Shown here piece after piece: positions 1 through 5,272 of a stretch of DNA of 7,567 bases. The stretch lies in contig DEKZ01000473.1 in assembly GCA_002354135.1 (NCBI GenBank), forward strand, positions 1 to 7,567, read 5' to 3'. The notes under the pieces were generated by a model. It was not told the origin of the DNA. It searched no databases and saw only the letters and a list, made by a program, of their open reading frames with translations. A program made the position numbers and the translations under genes. The first letter of the stretch is position 1; each line of letters opens with the position of its first letter. The stretch is from Massilia sp. UBA2709. GTDB taxonomy: Bacteria; Pseudomonadota; Gammaproteobacteria; Burkholderiales; Burkholderiaceae_D.

Positions 1-254
1 GCCGGCAGGCCGAGGCGGCGCGCAGCGTACGCGGCCGCCAGCCCGGCATTGCCGCCCGAGGAGGAGACGATGCGGCGCGCGCCGCGCGCGGCATAGGTGG
101 CGCATGCATGGCCGATGCCGCGCAGCTTGAACGAACCGCTCGGCTGCAGCGCGTCCATCTTCAGCCACACCTGCTGCGCCGCCCGCACCGGGAAGGCGTT
201 CGAGGCCAGCAGCGGGGTGGCGATGTGCAGCGGTGCGGTGTACGGGTTCGTCAT
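1..254 (-). CDS. PLP-dependent serine/threonine dehydratase-like enzyme, N-terminal part (truncated by window edge)
   Basis: Only the first 84 codons are visible; the gene runs off the left edge. The protein has the fold-type II PLP signature PSGSFKLRGI (residues 38-47), where Lys43 is the expected Schiff-base lysine. A glycine/serine loop follows, SSSGGNAGLAAAYAARRLG (64-82), whose backbone and Asn69 usually hold the PLP phosphate and substrate. The pairing of MDALQPSGSFKLRGIGH with SSGGNAGLAAAYAAR resembles the animal-type L-serine dehydratase (SDS) group more than biosynthetic IlvA, from memory of those sequences. The likely reaction is deamination of L-serine or L-threonine to pyruvate or 2-oxobutyrate plus ammonia in the cytoplasm. 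The ATG (254-252) overlaps the TGA of the upstream hybrid kinase (253-251), and no good Shine-Dalgarno lies before it, so translational coupling is likely. Other fold-type II enzymes (threonine synthase, cysteine synthase-like) are less likely but not excluded without the C-terminus. Confidence 0.82.
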   Translation of the reverse strand, partial: MTNPYTAPLHIATPLLASNAFPVRAAQQVWLKMDALQPSGSFKLRGIGHACATYAARGARRIVSSSGGNAGLAAAYAARRLGLP

Positions 255-2158
255 GCAGCCGAGCGCAGCGCCCGCGCCAGGTCGGACAGGCGGTAGGGCT
301 TGTTGACGAAGGCGAAGTCGCTCAGGTTGGCGTGCTGGAGCCTGAGGGCAGGCAGCGGGTAGCCCGAAGCCAGGATGATCTTCACGTGCGGATAGTGTTC
401 GCGCGTGTGCGCGGCCAGTTCGACCCCGTTCATCCCGTGGGGCATGATCACGTCGGTGAACAGGATGTCGATGTCGCGGCTCTGCAGGAGCGCCAGCGCC
501 TCCTGGCCGCTGGAGGCGGTCAGCACCTCGTAGCCCATGCTGATGTAGAGCGCCGAGGCGACGTCCATCAGGTCCGGCTCGTCCTCGACGATCAACACCC
601 GCTCGGTCTTCTCCTGCTGCGCCGGCAGGTCCTGGCCGGGCGCGGCCGGCAGGTAGATCGAGATCGCCGTTCCTTCGCCGGGCTCGGTGCGGATTGTCAC
701 CTCGCCGCCCGACTGCTTGATGAAGCCGTAGACCTGGGACAGGCCGAGGCCCGTGCCCTTGCCCACCTCCTTGGTGGTGTAGAAGGGCTCGAAGGCGCGC
801 GCTGCGGTCTCGGGCGACATGCCGGTGCCGGTATCGGTCACCGTCACCTTGACGTAGGAGCCGGGCGCCAGGCCACTGACTTCGCGGTCGGACAGCTCCA
901 CATTTTCGGTCTCGATGCACAGGCGTCCGCCCTCGGGCATGGCGTCGCGCGCATTGACCACCAGGTTCAGCAGACCCGACTCGAAGCGCGCGCTGTCGAT
1001 GACGGTGGCGCGGATCTGCGGCTCGAGCTTGACCTCGAAGTCGATCGAGGCGTTCACCGCGCGCCGCAGCACCGACTCGAAGCCGGAGATCAGGCGGTTC
1101 ACGCTGTGGGTTTCCGGCTGCAGCGGCTGCTGGCGCGCGAACGCGAGCAGCTGCTGGGTGAGCGTGGCGCCGCGGTCGATCGCGCGGCGCATGCTGTCGA
1201 GCGTCTTGGCGTCGGCGCCGCCATTGCTGCGCAGGGTCAGCACCTCGAGGCCGCTGGCCAGCACCGACAGCAGGTTGTTGAAGTCGTGCGCGATGCCGCC
1301 GGTGAGCTGGCCGATTGATTCCATCTTCTGCGCCTGGAACAGCGCCGCGTTGGCTTCGGCCAGGGCGTCGGCGGCCGCCTTCTTCTCGGTGAGGTCGCGC
1401 GTGATCTTGGCAAAGCCGATCAGTGCGCCGCTGTCGTCGCGGATGGCGTCGATGATGACGTGGGCCCAGAAGCGCGTGCCGTCCTTGCGCATGCGCCAGC
1501 CTTCGGCCTCGTAGCGCCCTTCCCTGGCGGCCGTTTCGAGCGCGCGCGCCGGCAGGCCGCCCGCGCGCTCCTCTTCGGTATAGAAGCGCGAGAAGTGCAG
1601 GCCGACGATCTCCTGCTCGGAGTAGCCCTTGATGCGCTCGGCGCCGATGTTCCAGTTGCTGACCACGCCTTCCGGCGAGAGCATGTAGATCGCATAATCG
1701 GAGACGCCCTGCACCAGCAGGCGGAAGCGTTCCTCGCTGGCGCGCAACGCATCCTCGGTCTTCTTGCGCTCGGTGATGTCGCGCGTGATCTTGGCGTACC
1801 CGAGCAGGTTGCCGTGCTCGTCATGGAGCGGGTCGATGATGACGCTGGCCCAGAAGCGGGTGCCGTCCTGGCGCACGCGCCAGCCCTCGGCTTCGTATTT
1901 ACCCTCGGCCAGCGCGGTGGCCAGGGCGCGCGCCGGCAGCCCGCTCTCGCGGTCTTCCGGCGTGTAGAAGCGCGAAAAGTGCTCCCCCAGGATCTCGGGC
2001 GCCTCGTAGCCCTTGAAACGGCGGGCGCCGCTGTTCCAGCTGCTGACGTAGCCTTCCTGGTCGAGCATGTAGATCGCATAATCGCGAATGCCGGAGATCA
2101 GGTACTGGAAGCGCTGTTCTTCGGTCAGGTCCTGCTTGACGGATATTCTCTTGTTCAT
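251..2158 (-). CDS. Soluble hybrid sensor histidine kinase, PAS-PAS-HisKA-HATPase-REC
   Basis: A 635-residue kinase with no membrane segment or signal peptide, so it should sense a cytoplasmic cue. Two PAS domains (about 16-132 and 144-260) each end in a KITRDxTE tail of the PAC type. They are followed by the HisKA dimerisation box MESIGQLTGGIAHDFNN with phospho-accepting His291. The ATPase domain has the N box (Asn398, Asn402), G1 DTGTGM (Asp442), F box FEPFYTTK (456-463) and G2 GKGTGLGLS. A C-terminal receiver (about 520-633) carries acidic Glu525/Asp526, phospho-acceptor Asp569 in FTDVIMP, Ser598 at the usual Thr/Ser position, and Lys620 before Pro-Tyr. All catalytic residues are intact. 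The core resembles the CckA-like class of hybrid kinases. No cofactor site can be read from the PAS domains: they lack the GXNCRFLQ flavin motif of LOV domains, and no FixL-type heme ligand is evident. The start has no strong Shine-Dalgarno but begins just before the first PAS. It is divergent from the phytochrome gene and overlaps the dehydratase gene downstream by 4 bases. Confidence 0.93.
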   Translation of the reverse strand: MNKRISVKQDLTEEQRFQYLISGIRDYAIYMLDQEGYVSSWNSGARRFKGYEAPEILGEHFSRFYTPEDRESGLPARALATALAEGKYEAEGWRVRQDGTRFWASVIIDPLHDEHGNLLGYAKITRDITERKKTEDALRASEERFRLLVQGVSDYAIYMLSPEGVVSNWNIGAERIKGYSEQEIVGLHFSRFYTEEERAGGLPARALETAAREGRYEAEGWRMRKDGTRFWAHVIIDAIRDDSGALIGFAKITRDLTEKKAAADALAEANAALFQAQKMESIGQLTGGIAHDFNNLLSVLASGLEVLTLRSNGGADAKTLDSMRRAIDRGATLTQQLLAFARQQPLQPETHSVNRLISGFESVLRRAVNASIDFEVKLEPQIRATVIDSARFESGLLNLVVNARDAMPEGGRLCIETENVELSDREVSGLAPGSYVKVTVTDTGTGMSPETAARAFEPFYTTKEVGKGTGLGLSQVYGFIKQSGGEVTIRTEPGEGTAISIYLPAAPGQDLPAQQEKTERVLIVEDEPDLMDVASALYISMGYEVLTASSGQEALALLQSRDIDILFTDVIMPHGMNGVELAAHTREHYPHVKIILASGYPLPALRLQHANLSDFAFVNKPYRLSDLARALRSAA

Positions 2159-2180
2159 GGGGCGAAGGTGCGCCTGCGGT

Positions 2181-2207
2181 TAGGGGAAACGCCTTATGAT
2201 ACCCCTA
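2181..2207. repeat. Inverted repeat TAGGGG-N15-CCCCTA around a -10-like hexamer
   Basis: The arms 2181-2186 (TAGGGG) and 2202-2207 (CCCCTA) are perfect complements with 15 bases between them. The minus-strand -10-like TATCAT (2201-2196) sits directly inside one arm, so a protein bound here would cover the presumed kinase promoter. If transcribed it would also be a 6-bp hairpin in the kinase leader. Palindromes of this length can arise by chance in 250 bases. Confidence 0.4.
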
Positions 2208-2208
2208 T

Positions 2209-2233
2209 TGTCCGCACTGCTGCCACGCGGACA
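2209..2233. repeat. Inverted repeat TGTCCGC-N11-GCGGACA, possible operator
   Basis: Perfect 7-bp arms lie at 2209-2215 and 2227-2233, with centres 18 bases apart. It starts two bases past the TAGGGG/CCCCTA repeat, on the side away from the kinase gene, where a -35 element or activator site for the kinase promoter would fall. The right arm also forms part of a near-palindrome CGGACACGTCCG (2228-2239). A dimeric DNA-binding protein is a plausible reader; which one cannot be told. Confidence 0.4.
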
Positions 2234-2285
2234 CGTCCGTGCGCACCCCTGCCTTGATTCTCCGTCAAGCACGATTTGTCTCGAA

Positions 2286-2338
2286 ATCATTGCCATCCGT
2301 TCCAATGTCGCATCATTGCCGACAGTCCAGCCATTGCC
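2286..2338 (+). repeat. Three direct copies of CATTGCC upstream of the phytochrome gene
   Basis: CATTGCC occurs at 2288-2294, 2314-2320 and 2332-2338. The first two copies extend to the 9-mer ATCATTGCC (2286-2294, 2312-2320). Start-to-start spacings are 26 and 18 bases. The cluster lies 26-76 bases before the TAGAAT hexamer, where response-regulator direct-repeat sites commonly lie. Function is inferred from position and repetition only. Confidence 0.35.
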
Positions 2339-2407
2339 TCGTATCCAAGCTTGCCTTTCACGCTAGAATAGCGGTTTCGTAACCCAGCCGTGCCACGCTC
2401 GCGCATC

Positions 2408-4654
2408 ATGACAACAGGCCCATCCGTACCACTCGACCTGTCCAGCTGCGACAAGGAACCCATCCGCACCCCCGGCAGCATCCAGCCGCACGGGTTCCTG
2501 CTGACCCTGTCGGCGCAACTGACCGTCCTGCAGGCCAGCGCCAACCTGTCGCGCTGGCTCGGCGTGGATGCCGGCGCCGCCATCGACCGTCCGCTCGCCG
2601 AAGTCATCGGCGAGGCGGCCAGCGCCCGCCTGACGGCCGGGCTGGCCAGCGGCAAGCTCGGCAACCGCCCCTTCTACCTCGGCACCGTCACGGCCGGCAA
2701 CGGCCAGCACTTCGACGTCCTGGCCCACGCCTGGGATGGCGTCCTCGTCGCCGAATTCGAAGCCGTCGAGCGCGACGCGCCGGCGGGCTTTCGCGAGCTG
2801 TACCCGCTGCTCGGCGACTTCCTGCTGAAGGTCAACGAGGTCGACTCGGTCGAGTCGCTGGCCATGCTGGCCGCCCACCACGTGCGCATGGTCACCGGCT
2901 ACGGGCGCGTGATGGTCTACCAGTTCGACCGCGACGGCCACGGCCACGTGATGGCCGAATCGAAGGAAGACAGCTACCACTCCTACATGGGGCAACGCTT
3001 CCCGGCCTCGGACATCCCGTCCCAGGCGCGCGAACTGTACACGCTGTCGCGCATCCGCCTGATCCACGACGCCAACTACACCCCGGCCCCGCTGGTGCCG
3101 CCGCAGAACCCGATCACGGGCGCGCCGAACGACTTGTCGTTCGCGGCCCTGCGCAGCGTCTCACCGGTGCACCTGCAATACATGCGCAACATGGGCACCC
3201 TGGCCTCGATGTCGGTGTCGCTGGTGGTCAAGGGCCAGCTGTGGGGCCTGATCTCCTGTCACAACGCCGAACCGGCCCCGCTCGCATTCGAAAAGCGCAC
3301 CGCCTGCGAACAGCTGGGCCAGATCCTGGCGCTGTGCATCGAGTCGCGCGAGGACGCCAGCGAGCTGCAGTTCCGCCTCGAAGTGCGGCGCATGATGGTG
3401 GCCATGCTCGGCAACCTCACCAAGGGCGCCGACATCATCGACAACATGCGCGGCATCTTCCCCGAGCTGCTGCGCTTCGCGCGCGCCGGCGGCGTGGCCA
3501 TCGTCACCGACGAACGCGTGCTGACCTATGGCGACACGCCCGACGAGGAATCGATCGCCGACATCGTCGGCTGGCTCGAACAGCAGGGCCACGGCGCCGA
3601 GGTGTTCCATACCGACGCCCTCTCGGTGCTCTACCGCGGCGCGGCCCGCCTCACGCGCAATGCCAGCGGCCTGATGGCAATGCCGATCTCGCGCGTGCAC
3701 AAGCACTACCTGCTGTGGTTCCGCCCCGAGGTGGTGCACACCATCGAATGGGCCGGCAATCCGCATGAAAAGGAAGCGGCGCCAGGAACACTGGTGCAGC
3801 TGACGCCGCGCACCAGCTTTGCCGCCTGGCGCGAGGAAATCCACGGCATCAGCCTGCCCTGGCACATCGCCGAGATCGAGCTGACCGGCGAGTTCCGCAG
3901 CGCCCTGCTCGGCATCGCGCTCGAGCGCGCCGAGCAGATGGCCGAACTGGCCGAGGAGCTGGGGCGCGCCAACAAGGAGCTCGAAGCCTTCTCTTACTCG
4001 GTCTCGCACGACCTGCGTGCGCCGCTGCGCCACATCGTCGGCTTTTCCGACCTGCTGCTCGAATCGAGCGGCAGCGAGGACCCGACGATGCGCAAGCGCT
4101 TCCTCACCAACATCAAGGAGTCGGCACGCCTGGCCGGCAAGCTGGTCGACGACCTGCTGAGCTTTTCGCAGATGGGCCGCGCCGCGCTCCGCCCGGTCGA
4201 GGTCGACATGTCGCACCTGGTCGCTTCCTGCATCGACAAGATGGCCATGGACCTGCAGGGCCGCAACATCGAATGGCAGATCGAGCCGCTGCCGCGCGTG
4301 GTGGCCGACCCGACCTTCCTGCACCTGGCGGTGTTCAACCTGCTCTCGAACGCGGTCAAGTTCACGGGGCAGCGCGACCCGGCCGTGATCCGCGTCTGGG
4401 CCGAGCAGGACGCGCTCGAGACCGTGTTCCACGTCGCCGACAACGGCGCCGGCTTCAACATGGATTACGTGCACAAGCTGTTCGGCGTGTTCCAGCGCCT
4501 GCACCGCATGGAAGACTTCCAGGGCACCGGCATCGGCCTGGCCAACGTGCGCCGGATCGTCGAGCGCCACGGCGGACGCGCCTGGGCCGAATCCAGCCAG
4601 GGCCGCGGCGCCACCTTCTCGTTCAGTATTCCGCGCAAACTCGCATTACCTTGA
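2408..4654 (+). CDS. bphP: Bacteriophytochrome histidine kinase (PAS-GAF-PHY-HisKA-HATPase)
   Basis: A red/far-red photoreceptor kinase of 748 residues, soluble, using a bilin. Numbering is from ATG 2408. Cys14 in CDKEPIRTPGSIQPHG is the N-terminal cysteine that binds biliverdin in bacterial phytochromes. The GAF domain carries PASDIP (Asp202), Tyr171, Tyr211, SPVHLQY (His255, Tyr258) and CHN (His285). These are the expected chromophore-pocket residues, at spacings matching Deinococcus BphP from memory. The PHY domain has the tongue motifs WAGNP and PRTSF (467-471), followed by a helical linker near 500-525. The transmitter has phospho-acceptor His534 in SVSHDLRAPL, N box NLLSNA (Asn644, Asn648), G1 DNGAGF (Asp678) and the late GTGIGLAN box, so it should be active. 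An in-frame GTG at 2390 would add six residues; neither start has a Shine-Dalgarno, and ATG 2408 places Cys14 where relatives have it. It is followed after 16 bases by its presumed partner response regulator. No heme oxygenase gene is adjacent, which departs from the common bphO-bphP arrangement. Confidence 0.97.
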   Translation: MTTGPSVPLDLSSCDKEPIRTPGSIQPHGFLLTLSAQLTVLQASANLSRWLGVDAGAAIDRPLAEVIGEAASARLTAGLASGKLGNRPFYLGTVTAGNGQHFDVLAHAWDGVLVAEFEAVERDAPAGFRELYPLLGDFLLKVNEVDSVESLAMLAAHHVRMVTGYGRVMVYQFDRDGHGHVMAESKEDSYHSYMGQRFPASDIPSQARELYTLSRIRLIHDANYTPAPLVPPQNPITGAPNDLSFAALRSVSPVHLQYMRNMGTLASMSVSLVVKGQLWGLISCHNAEPAPLAFEKRTACEQLGQILALCIESREDASELQFRLEVRRMMVAMLGNLTKGADIIDNMRGIFPELLRFARAGGVAIVTDERVLTYGDTPDEESIADIVGWLEQQGHGAEVFHTDALSVLYRGAARLTRNASGLMAMPISRVHKHYLLWFRPEVVHTIEWAGNPHEKEAAPGTLVQLTPRTSFAAWREEIHGISLPWHIAEIELTGEFRSALLGIALERAEQMAELAEELGRANKELEAFSYSVSHDLRAPLRHIVGFSDLLLESSGSEDPTMRKRFLTNIKESARLAGKLVDDLLSFSQMGRAALRPVEVDMSHLVASCIDKMAMDLQGRNIEWQIEPLPRVVADPTFLHLAVFNLLSNAVKFTGQRDPAVIRVWAEQDALETVFHVADNGAGFNMDYVHKLFGVFQRLHRMEDFQGTGIGLANVRRIVERHGGRAWAESSQGRGATFSFSIPRKLALP

Positions 4655-4670
4655 GAGCTACAACACCATC

Positions 4671-5126
4671 ATGCTAAAACCGATCCTGCTGGTCGAAGAC
4701 AATCCCCACGACCTCGAACTGACCCTGGTGGCGCTGGCGAAAAGCCAGCTCGCCAACGAGGTCGTGGTCGTGCGCGATGGCGCCGAGGCGCTCGACTACC
4801 TGATGCGCCGCGGCGAGTTCGCCGAGCGCCCCGAAGGCAACCCGGCCGTCACCCTGCTCGACCTGAAGCTGCCGAAGGTCGACGGCCTGGAAGTGCTCGA
4901 CAAGATCCGCGGCACCGCGCACCTGAAGAGCATGCCGGTGGTGATGCTGACCTCCTCGAAGGAGGAACAGGACCTGGTGCGCAGCTACGAACTGGGCGTG
5001 AACGCCTACGTGGTCAAGCCGGTCGACTTCAAGGAATTCGTGCGTGCGATCGCCGATCTCGGCATCTTCTGGGCGGTGCTGAACGAACCGCCGCCGGGCT
5101 CGCAGCGCTACGTGCGCCCGACCTGA
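4671..5126 (+). CDS. Single-domain response regulator, Rcp1-like, presumed partner of the bacteriophytochrome
   Basis: A 151-residue stand-alone receiver with no DNA-binding or enzymatic output domain. Asp10 in LLVEDN belongs to the acidic pocket, Asp64 in LLDLKLPKVDG is the phospho-acceptor, Thr94 in VMLTSS is the switch residue, and Lys116 in VVKPVDF completes the active site. The insert around YLMRRGEFAERPEGNPAV and the C-terminal GIFWAVLN segment are typical of the Rcp1/phytochrome-partner receiver group, which dimerises through its C-terminal face. The gene starts 16 bases after the phytochrome stop, and a GAGAG overlapping that stop (4653-4657) may serve as a rather distant ribosome binding site. 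The two genes are almost certainly one transcript. Without an output domain it must act by protein contact or by passing phosphate to another protein. Confidence 0.95.
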   Translation: MLKPILLVEDNPHDLELTLVALAKSQLANEVVVVRDGAEALDYLMRRGEFAERPEGNPAVTLLDLKLPKVDGLEVLDKIRGTAHLKSMPVVMLTSSKEEQDLVRSYELGVNAYVVKPVDFKEFVRAIADLGIFWAVLNEPPPGSQRYVRPT

Positions 5127-5258
5127 GCTTCAGACCCGGACGCTTCGGGACGGCCGACAAAGCCCCCATAGTAAGGGATGCGGCCACCCGACGCGTCGCC
5201 GCAGCGGCGACCGCGCAGACAGTACGAACGTAAGGCGGAACGCCGCCCCAGGGCCTTT
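5127..5258. other. Convergent intergenic stretch
   Basis: A stretch of 132 bases separates the 3' ends of the plus-strand response regulator and the minus-strand hybrid kinase. No open reading frame in it looks real. It holds a GC-rich hairpin (5195-5211) and the outer arm of a second one that reaches into the kinase stop codon. Both are candidates for ending transcription from the two sides, but neither is followed by a T-run. Confidence 0.6.
5195..5211. terminator. GC-rich hairpin between convergent genes, possible terminator
   Basis: GTCGCC (5195-5200) pairs perfectly with GGCGAC (5206-5211) across a GCAGC loop; the flanking bases can add three more pairs with one bulge. The position between two convergent genes fits a bidirectional stop signal. 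The absence of a T-tract on either strand makes a classic intrinsic terminator doubtful. Confidence 0.3.
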
Positions 5259-5272
5259 TCAGGCGCCCTGGG
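5247..5272. terminator. 8-bp hairpin overlapping the hybrid kinase stop codon
   Basis: CCCAGGGC (5247-5254) and GCCCTGGG (5265-5272) are perfect complements with a 10-base loop. The TGA of the minus-strand kinase (5261-5259) lies in the loop. It may stabilise the mRNA end or slow polymerase coming from the response regulator side. No T-run follows on either strand, so terminator function is uncertain. Confidence 0.3.

Larger units (their letters stand above)
2159..2407. promoter_or_regulatory. Divergent control region between hybrid kinase and bacteriophytochrome
   Basis: About 250 bases separate the starts of two divergent signalling genes, so both promoters must lie here. Towards the kinase (minus strand) there is a TATCAT hexamer (2201-2196), without a convincing -35. 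It lies inside an inverted repeat. Towards the phytochrome (plus strand) a TAGAAT hexamer (2364-2369) would place transcription start near 2376, giving a short leader before ATG 2408; again no good -35 is found 16-18 bases upstream, so an activator may be needed. Inverted and direct repeats in this stretch are listed separately. The promoter calls are visual matches only. Confidence 0.4.

Noticed and set aside
233..1318. Long plus-strand open frame opposite the PAS hybrid kinase
   Set aside because: It is fully antisense to a kinase with intact motifs; the product is Arg/His/Gln/Leu-rich low-meaning sequence typical of GC-rich complementary frames, with no recognisable domain. The same holds for 1460-2257.
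251..2158. LOV-type blue-light or FixL-type heme sensing in the PAS domains
   Set aside because: No GXNCRFLQ flavin-cysteine motif and no evident FixL-like heme histidine context is visible, so the ligand was left unassigned.
2209..2233. Match to a PpsR/CrtJ TGT-N12-ACA site, which would fit a light-responsive locus
   Set aside because: The inverted repeat has 19 bases between TGT and ACA, so the spacing is wrong.
2390..2407. GTG at 2390 as the phytochrome start
   Set aside because: It has no Shine-Dalgarno and would lengthen the segment before the biliverdin cysteine; ATG 2408 is in frame and places that cysteine at 14. It cannot be fully excluded.
3161..4570. 469-codon minus-strand open frame inside the phytochrome gene
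   Set aside because: It is antisense to a phytochrome in which every conserved residue is present; the translated product shows no domain.
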